Of a stretch of 64,000 nucleotides of DNA, positions 56,956 to 64,000 are shown piece by piece; positions within the stretch are counted from its first letter, which is position 1, and every line of letters begins with the position of its first letter. The position numbers and the translations under genes were made by a program. The notes below the pieces were generated by a model. The model saw nothing but the letters and a program-made list of their open reading frames with translations, was not told where the DNA came from and ran no database searches. Source of the DNA: Lacinutrix algicola (GTDB taxonomy: Bacteria; Bacteroidota; Bacteroidia; Flavobacteriales; Flavobacteriaceae); assembly GCF_001418085.1 (NCBI RefSeq), contig NZ_LIQH01000030.1:92325-156324 (forward strand), given 5' to 3'.

Positions 56956-58437
56956 CTAATTTGTAGAAAAAGTTGTACCTTCTCTACTGTCGTTTAATGT
57001 TATACCAACTTCGGCTAACTCATCACGAATTTGGTCAGATAAAGCGAAATCTTTATTCGCTCTAGCTTCTTGTCTTAATTTTATAAGTAATTCTACCGCT
57101 CCAGAAAGTTTTTCTGTGCCTTCGGCTGAATCTTTCGCATTGTTTAAGCCTAATAGTTCGAAAACAAATGTGTGTAATGCATTTGTAAACACTTCTAAAT
57201 CTTCGCTAGAAATGGTTTTACTTCCTTCTTTTATAGCGTTGATGTGGTTTACGGCTTCGAATAAATTAGCGATTAAAATTGGAGTATTAAAATCGTCGTT
57301 CATGGCATCGTAACAAGTCTGTTTCCATGCTTTAACATCGAAAGAAGAAGTATTTGAAGCTTTTAAATTATCTAAATCATCGACCGCATTCATTAGGCGA
57401 TTAAAACCTTTTTCGCTGGCCAATAATCCATTATCTGTTAAATCTAAAACACTTCTATATGCAGATTGCATCATGAAAAAGCGTACTACATTTGGATTGT
57501 AGGCTTTAGACAGAATATCGTTTTTACCAGAAAGTAATTCGGCAGGGTTAATATAGTTTCCTGTAGATTTACTCATGCGAGAACCGTTAAGTTCTAGCAT
57601 GTTTGCATGCATCCAATAGTTTACAGGCGATTTTCCTTTTGCAGCTTGGTTTTGTGCTATTTCACATTCATGATGTGGGAATTTTAAATCCATTCCACCG
57701 CCATGAATATCGAATTGTTCGCCTAAGTATTTTGTACTCATGGCTGTACATTCTAAGTGCCAACCAGGGAAACCGTCGCTCCAAGGCGATGGCCAACGCA
57801 TAATATGTGTAGGCTCTGCTTTTTTCCAAAGGGCAAAATCTTGTGGATTTTTTTTATCACTTTGTCCGTCCAGAGCACGTGTATTATGTATTAAATCTTC
57901 AAGTTTACGCTTGCTTAAAATACCGTAATTGTTAGTCTCGTTATATTTATGAACATCGAAATAAACTGAGCCATTTACTTCGTAACCAAAACCGTTATCT
58001 ATAATAGTGCTAATAAGTTCAATCTGTTCTATAATATGACCAGTTGCAGTAGGTTCGATACTAGGAGGTAAGAAGTTGAATTGGTTTAATACGTTATGAA
58101 AATCGACAGTATAACGCTGTACAATTTCCATAGGTTCAATTTCTTCTAAACGTGCTTTTTTAGTGATTTTATCTTCTCCAGCATCTGCATCATTTTCTAA
58201 ATGTCCAGCATCTGTAATGTTTCTAACGTAGCGTACTTTGTAACCTAAATGTTTGAGGTAACGAAACACCATATCGAAAGACATAAATGTTCTTACATTT
58301 CCTAGATGTACATTACTATAAACTGTAGGTCCGCAAACATACATACCAACATTTCCTTCTGTAATAGTTTCGAAAGGTTCTTTTTTTCCGGTTAAAGAAT
58401 TATAGATTTTTATGTGCTGATTCTTGTAAAGTTGCAT
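56956..58437 (-). CDS. cysS: Cysteinyl-tRNA synthetase
   Basis: CysS charges tRNA-Cys. The 493-residue class I enzyme has the zinc- and ATP-site region [20 protein letters not shown] (HIGH motif as VHLGN, about residues 37-45), the zinc ligands in [14 protein letters not shown] and [12 protein letters not shown], and the KMSKS loop as [13 protein letters not shown] (about residue 275). The C-terminal helical part ends [20 protein letters not shown]. yidD follows after the inverted repeat. Upstream 137 bases to folE show no clear promoter. Confidence 0.97.
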   Translation of the reverse strand: MQLYKNQHIKIYNSLTGKKEPFETITEGNVGMYVCGPTVYSNVHLGNVRTFMSFDMVFRYLKHLGYKVRYVRNITDAGHLENDADAGEDKITKKARLEEIEPMEIVQRYTVDFHNVLNQFNFLPPSIEPTATGHIIEQIELISTIIDNGFGYEVNGSVYFDVHKYNETNNYGILSKRKLEDLIHNTRALDGQSDKKNPQDFALWKKAEPTHIMRWPSPWSDGFPGWHLECTAMSTKYLGEQFDIHGGGMDLKFPHHECEIAQNQAAKGKSPVNYWMHANMLELNGSRMSKSTGNYINPAELLSGKNDILSKAYNPNVVRFFMMQSAYRSVLDLTDNGLLASEKGFNRLMNAVDDLDNLKASNTSSFDVKAWKQTCYDAMNDDFNTPILIANLFEAVNHINAIKEGSKTISSEDLEVFTNALHTFVFELLGLNNAKDSAEGTEKLSGAVELLIKLRQEARANKDFALSDQIRDELAEVGITLNDSREGTTFSTN

Positions 58438-58574
58438 GTTGTATAATATAAAGCTGAAAATACTTTGTTTAAAAAGTGATTTTCGAATGCGTTAATTTAT
58501 TAGTTATAGATTTTGACGTCGAAGCTAATAATTTTATAGTTTTCTTTTAAAAGAAGTTCTAATTATTTTGCTTT

Positions 58575-59252
58575 TTAGAATTTAGTTTCTAATTTAATGT
58601 AGTCTAAAAACTCACGTTTAGTTTCTTTGTTTTTAAACTGTCCACCAAATTCTGAAGTTACTGTACTACTTTCAATATCGCGAATACCACGAGAGTTTAC
58701 ACATAAATGCTTAGCATCTATAACACAAGCAACATCGTCTGTATTTAATACTTTTTGAAGTTCTTTTACGACCTGTATAGTTAAGCGTTCTTGTACTTGA
58801 GGACGTTTTGAGAAATAATCCACAATTCTATTCATTTTAGATAAGCCAACAACTGTACCGTTTGAGATGTAAGCAATGTGTGCTCTACCAACAATTGGTA
58901 ATAGGTGATGCTCGCAAGTAGAGTAAACAGTTATGTTTTTTTCTACAAGCATTTCTCCGTACTTATATTTATTATCAAAAACCGATGCTGTTGGTTTTTT
59001 TTCTGGGTCTAGACCTCCAAAAATTTCATTAACAAACATTTTAGCAACACGATTTGGTGTGCCATTTAAGCTATCATCTGTTAAGTCTAATCCTAACGTT
59101 TCCATAATATGACGAACATCGTCTTTTATTATCTCTATTTTTTCTTTGTCCGAAAGCTTAAAAGCATCAGCTGCCATTGGAGTATCAGTAGATGTGCCTA
59201 CATGGTTTTCTCCTAACTCGTCATTTCTGTTTGTAGTATTCTCAATTTTCAT
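58575..59252 (-). CDS. folE: GTP cyclohydrolase I
   Basis: FolE converts GTP to dihydroneopterin triphosphate, the first step of folate (and queuosine) synthesis. The 225 residues carry the zinc ligands in YSTCEHHLLPIVGRAHIAYI (Cys and His) and VACVIDAKHLCVNSRGIRD (Cys), plus IPNG-like SNGTVVGLSKMNRIVDYFSK and RPQVQERLT. An acidic, non-conserved N-terminus of about 35 residues is common in the phylum. It is divergent from the exported protein gene at 59515. Confidence 0.96.
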   Translation of the reverse strand: MKIENTTNRNDELGENHVGTSTDTPMAADAFKLSDKEKIEIIKDDVRHIMETLGLDLTDDSLNGTPNRVAKMFVNEIFGGLDPEKKPTASVFDNKYKYGEMLVEKNITVYSTCEHHLLPIVGRAHIAYISNGTVVGLSKMNRIVDYFSKRPQVQERLTIQVVKELQKVLNTDDVACVIDAKHLCVNSRGIRDIESSTVTSEFGGQFKNKETKREFLDYIKLETKF

Positions 59253-59406
59253 CTGTTCAAATTCTAACTATAGTCATATTTAATACACTAAAACAAAGTA
59301 GACTAAAAGGGCTTCGTTTTAATGATACTATTTTAATAAGAATTGAAGCGTATAAGCTTAATTTTATTAACTCAGCAAAGATAAGTAATAAAAAAATGAG
59401 TGTAAC

Positions 59407-59438
59407 AAGGTAGGAGTTTTTATATTTAAGTTGTTATA
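59407..59438 (+). promoter_or_regulatory. Predicted ECF sigma promoter before the adhesin unit
   Basis: This 32-base stretch matches the site before fecR of unit 1 (25519-25550, minus strand) at 29 positions, with AAGGTAGGAGTTT and AGTTGTTATA shared apart from single changes. It points toward the gene at 59515, with a leader of about 70 bases. The rest of the folE-59515 intergenic region (59253-59514) shows no other recognisable signal. Confidence 0.72.
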
Positions 59439-59514
59439 ATTTTAGAGCATTGAATATTAACAAAAAGTTAATTATTTTTTGTTATTTTTAGCATCTTAAA
59501 AACGGTATTTATTT

Positions 59515-59985
59515 ATGAAACTCAAACTACTTTACGCTTTTGCATTATTGTTTGCAATTAGCACCTTTAGTGCAAATGCACAATCATCAAAAATGCAACC
59601 ACTTAAGTTGGTTAAGTATAATGACAATGTTAAGGCACCATTAACATCTCAAGAACTTTCTTTTCTTAAAGAAGTTTACGCAGATAAATTAGATGCTTAT
59701 GTGCTAGATAGACCACAAAAATTAAAAGATTTAAAAAACTTACTTAGAAATAGAATTCTCATAAGAGAAATGCCAGAATTAGTAGGTAATACTGAAAAGT
59801 ATAAAACTTTAACTGATGCGGGATTATTTAATGCTTATAATTCAGAATTAGCTTTCGATACTTCTTATAATAAAAACACTTTTAATGTTTTAAAATATAA
59901 TCTTGAGATTCATGGTAGAGGCTCAAGAATTTATAGGATTCTGAATACTAATTTTTTCATCGTAATACTATCTCAACACCAATAA
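59515..59985 (+). CDS. Small secreted protein preceding the giant adhesin
   Basis: A 156-residue protein with a signal peptide (residues 1-22, ending SANAQ). The mature part is helical at first (LTSQELSFLKEVYADKLDAY, then RPQKLKDLKNLLRNRI) and ends in short strands with FNVLKYNLEIHGRGSRIYRI and LNTNFFIVILSQHQ. I recall similar small proteins directly before large PKD/adhesin genes in other flavobacteria, but know of no assigned function. It ends 11 bases before the adhesin start, so both belong to one transcript, probably driven by the site at 59407. Confidence 0.75.
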   Translation: MKLKLLYAFALLFAISTFSANAQSSKMQPLKLVKYNDNVKAPLTSQELSFLKEVYADKLDAYVLDRPQKLKDLKNLLRNRILIREMPELVGNTEKYKTLTDAGLFNAYNSELAFDTSYNKNTFNVLKYNLEIHGRGSRIYRILNTNFFIVILSQHQ

Positions 59986-59996
59986 AAAACACAACA

Positions 59997-62900
59997 ATGA
60001 ATAAGTTTACTTTATTAATTACATTTTTATTTATTTCGACTGTTGCATTGGCTCAAGATGTTTTGATGCAAACAGGAACAATAACACAATGCTCTGGTAC
60101 TTTATATGATTCTGGAGGAGCAGCAGCAAACTATGGTGATGGTGAGAATTTTACACTTACAATCTGTCCTGATGTTGCTGGAAATCTAGTTCAACTTGAT
60201 TTTACAGCATTTAATACACAAACAGGAAGTGATACAATGACTTTTTATGATGGAGATGATATTACTGCTAATAACTTTGGAACTTATTCTGGAGCAGGAG
60301 CAGCAAATAATCCAGGTTTTGTATCTGCAACCCCTAATAATGCAACAGGTTGTATAACTATAGTGTTTACTTCTGACGCTGCTGCTACAACTACAGGTTG
60401 GGCAGCAACTATTTCTTGTTTTGAACCTTGTCAAACAATAGTTTCTCAATTAGATAGTTCTACACCAGCTCCAAATGGAGACGGTTACATTTGGGTTTGT
60501 CCAGGTGAAGATGTTACACTTAGTGGTAGTGGTAATTTTTCTGTAGATGGATCAGGAGCTACTTACGAGTGGGATTTAGGAGACGGTAATACTATGGCTG
60601 GTCAAACGGCAACATTTTCTTATCCTAATCCTGGAGTTTATATTGTGAATTTAAATATTACAGATTCCAATACAGATCCGGCGCCCGGAACAGGTTGCTC
60701 AAATACAAATTTAATTAATCAAGTTATTCAGGTTGGTACAGAACCAGATTTTACTGGTACACAAGCAGCACAAAGTATATTGTGTTTTGGAGAGACTACA
60801 ACAATAGCAGGTGTTGTAACACCTACAGAGTTTATTAATGATTGTACACCGCCAGTTAGTGGGACAACATTTTTACCAGATGGGAATGGTGCTTCTTATT
60901 CAACATGTGTTACTGTAGATTGTTACGATTCTGCTCAAACGTTAACGGACATAAACCAAATTGTTGGTATATGTGTTAATATGGAGCATTCTTATTTAGG
61001 TGATTTAGATATTAATATTATTAGCCCTTTAGGAGCAGTAGCAGTACTAAAAGCATATCCAGGAGGTGGAGGAACTTACCTTGGTGGAGCTAATGATGAT
61101 GGAACTAATACACCAGGAGTTGGAGCCGATTATTGTTTTTCTACAGCAGGAACGGTAACTTTAGAAAATGGTCCAACAATAAATGCAGGTAGTAACCCAG
61201 CAAATAACTCTATAACACCAGGGACATATTTGCCAGAAGGTAGTTTAAATACACTTTTAGGTAGTCCTCTAAATGGTGATTGGTGTATTCAAATTATTGA
61301 TAATTTAGGAGCAGATAATGGTTTTATCTTTTCTTGGAGTATACAATTTGACCCAAACTTACAACCTCCAGAATTATCTTTTACACCAATAACTGTAACA
61401 GAAGGATGGGATGCGGATCCAACAATAACTGGTACTGCAGGGAATACTATTACTGTTGCTCCACCAACAGCTGGTCAATATTGTTATACTTATAGAACCA
61501 CAGATGATTTTGGATGTGAATATGAAGAAACTGTTTGTATTAATATGTTACCAGAAATATTAACAGCAGCACCTGATAATTTATTTTTATGTAATCCAGG
61601 AGCTCCACCTTATATTTTTGATTTAACAGAAAATGATGATGTAATAAATGGACCAGCAGTTGATCCTGTAGACCAAATTATTACATATTATGAGACGCAG
61701 GCGGATGCAGATAATGCAACGAATGAAATTACTAATCCAACAACTTATTCTTCAACGGCTACAATTGGAGCACCTCAAACAATATTTGTTAGAATAGAGT
61801 ATTTAACTTCAGGTTGTTTTGAAACAGATTCGTTTACATTAAACGTTACTGCACAACCGGTAATCAATCCAGCATTGGATATGGTGCTTTGTGATGATGT
61901 TTCTAATGATGGTGTTGAGCCTTTTGATTTAGAATCTCAAGACTTAATAATATTAGGAACTCAAGCAGCTTCAGATTATACAGTAACTTATTATGCATCT
62001 CTTGCAGATGCTGCTGCAGGTGTAGATGCTTTAGTAAGTTTATATGATAATACTAGTAATCCACAACCTATTTTTGTGAGAGTGGAATTAACAGCAGACG
62101 CTACATGTTTTAATGTAACTACAGATCCTTTAGGAGAATTTGACCTTATTGTAAACCCAAGTCCGGAGGTTATGTCTTTAACAAGTAATTCTGATATCTG
62201 TTCTGGCGAGGATGCTATATTTACAATTACAGGTACAGCTAACCATGTTGTAGATTATAATATAAATGGAGGAGCTACACAGCAAGTAACTCTTGATGCA
62301 GCTGGGCAAGCGATAATAACTATTGCAGCGGTAACTGCAGATCAGGTAATAACATTAGAATCTGTTGTAGATACAGTTACAACATGTGCTGCTGCTTTAA
62401 CAAATACTGAAACGGTTGTAGTTAATGCTAATCCAACAGTTGTGTTAACAAGTAATACAAGTGTGTGTTCTGGAGCAGATGTAATATTTACAATTACTGG
62501 AGATGCTGGTAATATTGTGGATTATAATATTAATGTAGGAGGAACATTACAAGTAACATTAGATGCCGCTGGAGAAGGAGTGGTAACTGTTGCAGGAGCA
62601 ACAGTTGATCAGACTATTACTTTAGAATCTATTGTTAATCCAACTACTACATGTTCAAGTGTTTTAACTGAAACTAATACTGTAACTATAGAAGCTAATC
62701 CAGTTATAACATCTTTAACAACAAATACAGATATATGTTCAGGAACAGATGCAATTTTTACTATTAATGGTACTGCAGATGATGTTGTAGATTATACTAT
62801 TAATGGAGGAGTTGTAGAGCAAGTAACTATAGATGCAACAGGTCAAGCCATTGTAATAATTACAGCTGCAACTGTAGATCAAACGATTTTATTAGAAACA

Positions 62901-64000
62901 GTAACTAACCCGGTTACTTCTTGTTTTGGAATTTTAACTGATACTGCAACCGTTACAGTACTTGCAAACCCAACAGTACTACTTACGAGTAATACAGCTG
63001 TTTGTATAGGTGAAGATGCTGTATTTACTATTATAGGAGTTTCTGGTAATATTGTAGATTATAATATTAATGGAGGAGGAACTTTACAAACTACACTTGA
63101 TGCTGCAGGAGAATCTGTTATTACAATAGTAGCTCCAACTGTGGATCAAACGATGACTTTAGAGTCTATAAATAATCCAACAACAACTTGTACTAGTGCT
63201 TTAACTGATTCAAATACAGTTATAATTAATCCACTACCAACCATAGTTGTACCAACACCACTAGAAGTTTGTGACGACGGTACACCAGATGGAATAACAG
63301 AAATAGATTTAACCCTAAAAAACAACGAAATTTCAGGTGGTAATCCAGCATATGCTGTAACGTATTATTTCACACAAGCTGATGCCGATGCACAAGCAAA
63401 CCCATTAGTAAATCCATATACTAACGTTGTACCAAACATGCAAACTATTTATGTGGGCGTGCAAAATACAGACACAGGTTGTTACGATACCACTTCGTTA
63501 GATTTAGTAGTAGAACAAGCACCAGTGGCTTTCACACCATCAAATTTAGAATATTGTGATCCAGACAGTGATGGCTTTGGCGAGTTTATGCTATCGGATA
63601 CCGAAGCAGAAATCACAGGAGGTGCACCAGGACTTACAGTAACTTACCACGAAACGATGTCTGATGCCGATAACAATGTCAATGCATTAGCAAGTCCGTA
63701 TAACAATATTGTAGTCAATACACAAACTATTTATATTCGTGTAGAAAGTTCTACAATAGCAACCGACTGTGCCACATTTGTAGACTTGGTACTTATTGTA
63801 AACCCAACACCACAAATCACAACCGCAGCAGTATTAACACCGCTAGAAGTTTGTGATGATAATGCCGATGGTTTTTCAACGTTCGATTTACCAACCAAAG
63901 AGCCAGAAATTCTAAACCTATTAGATGCAGATGCCACTAACGATTTAGATCCTACATTATATACTATTACATATTATACATCAGAGGCTAATGCAGAAGC
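59997..64000 (+). CDS. Giant secreted adhesin, 5' part (runs off the window)
   Basis: The frame is open for 1334 codons to the window edge without a stop. A signal peptide (residues 1-19, ending TVALAQ) is followed by a CUB domain (about 24-145), a PKD domain (about 148-226, TYEWDLGDGNTM), a proprotein-convertase P-domain (about 290-455, EHSYLGDLDINIISPLG and NGDWCIQIIDNLGADNG), a beta domain (455-518), two CDD-type repeats (61550-62153), four tandem Ig-like repeats of 92, 89, 90 and 87 codons (62154-63227, each with an NPxVxxLTSNTxVCSG-like start and VDYNING), and further CDD-type repeats (63228 to the edge). Such proteins in this phylum usually end in a type B T9SS sorting domain and large size; that end is not visible. 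Likely a surface adhesin. Confidence 0.88.
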   Translation, partial: MNKFTLLITFLFISTVALAQDVLMQTGTITQCSGTLYDSGGAAANYGDGENFTLTICPDVAGNLVQLDFTAFNTQTGSDTMTFYDGDDITANNFGTYSGAGAANNPGFVSATPNNATGCITIVFTSDAAATTTGWAATISCFEPCQTIVSQLDSSTPAPNGDGYIWVCPGEDVTLSGSGNFSVDGSGATYEWDLGDGNTMAGQTATFSYPNPGVYIVNLNITDSNTDPAPGTGCSNTNLINQVIQVGTEPDFTGTQAAQSILCFGETTTIAGVVTPTEFINDCTPPVSGTTFLPDGNGASYSTCVTVDCYDSAQTLTDINQIVGICVNMEHSYLGDLDINIISPLGAVAVLKAYPGGGGTYLGGANDDGTNTPGVGADYCFSTAGTVTLENGPTINAGSNPANNSITPGTYLPEGSLNTLLGSPLNGDWCIQIIDNLGADNGFIFSWSIQFDPNLQPPELSFTPITVTEGWDADPTITGTAGNTITVAPPTAGQYCYTYRTTDDFGCEYEETVCINMLPEILTAAPDNLFLCNPGAPPYIFDLTENDDVINGPAVDPVDQIITYYETQADADNATNEITNPTTYSSTATIGAPQTIFVRIEYLTSGCFETDSFTLNVTAQPVINPALDMVLCDDVSNDGVEPFDLESQDLIILGTQAASDYTVTYYASLADAAAGVDALVSLYDNTSNPQPIFVRVELTADATCFNVTTDPLGEFDLIVNPSPEVMSLTSNSDICSGEDAIFTITGTANHVVDYNINGGATQQVTLDAAGQAIITIAAVTADQVITLESVVDTVTTCAAALTNTETVVVNANPTVVLTSNTSVCSGADVIFTITGDAGNIVDYNINVGGTLQVTLDAAGEGVVTVAGATVDQTITLESIVNPTTTCSSVLTETNTVTIEANPVITSLTTNTDICSGTDAIFTINGTADDVVDYTINGGVVEQVTIDATGQAIVIITAATVDQTILLETVTNPVTSCFGILTDTATVTVLANPTVLLTSNTAVCIGEDAVFTIIGVSGNIVDYNINGGGTLQTTLDAAGESVITIVAPTVDQTMTLESINNPTTTCTSALTDSNTVIINPLPTIVVPTPLEVCDDGTPDGITEIDLTLKNNEISGGNPAYAVTYYFTQADADAQANPLVNPYTNVVPNMQTIYVGVQNTDTGCYDTTSLDLVVEQAPVAFTPSNLEYCDPDSDGFGEFMLSDTEAEITGGAPGLTVTYHETMSDADNNVNALASPYNNIVVNTQTIYIRVESSTIATDCATFVDLVLIVNPTPQITTAAVLTPLEVCDDNADGFSTFDLPTKEPEILNLLDADATNDLDPTLYTITYYTSEANAE

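Noticed and set aside
60186..60449. Cysteine-rich 87-codon open frame on the minus strand in the adhesin gene
   Set aside because: Cysteine and serine richness results from reading Ala/Thr-rich adhesin codons backward; it lies in the CUB domain.
62154..63227. Tandem units in the adhesin as a possible CRISPR or DNA satellite
   Set aside because: The units are about 270 bases, diverged and in frame; they are coding Ig-like repeats.

Overview
The window comes from a low-GC member of the Bacteroidetes, most likely a marine Flavobacteriaceae; the genus cannot be fixed from sequence alone. The grounds are T9SS sorting tails on secreted proteins, TonB receptors with FecR and ECF sigma partners, promoters of the Bacteroidetes type (TTG, 17-20 bases, TAnnTTTG), A-rich translation starts without clear Shine-Dalgarno sequences, a fused SecDF, and the gene order rplQ-carA-eno-gltA. 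No tRNA, rRNA, CRISPR array, prophage or insertion sequence was found.

Region by region: 2-15116 is the S10-spc-alpha ribosomal supercluster, from the 3' end of fusA through rpsJ to rplQ, with secY, infA, rpmJ and rpoA, all on the + strand. Several gaps inside it hold strong hairpins (after rpsJ, before rpsH, after rpsK, after rpoA) that probably subdivide or attenuate the transcript. 15214-20204 carries carA, eno, gltA and an amidinotransferase/DDAH-family hydrolase, most of them ending in a clear terminator. 20272-32083 is the accessory part: a DNA-glycosylase-like gene, a secreted M28 peptidase, two tandem paralogous units of ECF sigma, FecR anti-sigma and STN-containing TonB receptor, and a large lipoprotein divergent from the second sigma gene. 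32234-59252 is mostly housekeeping: ffh, folD, a pseudouridine synthase, a HerA-like ATPase, queE, asnB, gyrB, mdh, secDF, lgt, yidD, cysS and folE, with a few unknown lipoproteins and hydrolases between them. From 59515 to the right edge lies a two-gene unit: a small secreted protein and a giant multidomain adhesin (CUB, PKD, P-domain, Ig-like and CDD-type repeats) that runs off the window.

The main discovery is regulatory. The sequence before fecR of unit 1 matches the sequence before the small protein/adhesin unit, 34 kb away, at 29 of 32 bases. The sequence before fecR of unit 2 matches the sequence before the divergent lipoprotein at 36 of 41 bases. All four sites share a GGTAGG core and a TTAT(A) element about 25 bases downstream. 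I read these as promoters of the two ECF sigma factors, so each sigma/FecR/receptor unit would control its own operon plus one cognate cell-surface protein. The two proposed target proteins share a homologous CDD-type repeat, which strengthens the link. Unit 2 lies just upstream of sigma gene 1 with no visible terminator between them, so the two units may also act as a cascade.

Other points of note: three genes with a -7 box only 4-6 bases from the start codon (probable leaderless mRNAs), a perfect 40-base palindrome behind rpoA, a terminator/promoter overlap between rpsK and rpsD, two diverged inverted copies of a Bacteroidetes-type intergenic repeat around the lgt operon, and a perfect 25-base inverted repeat that covers the yidD start codon.
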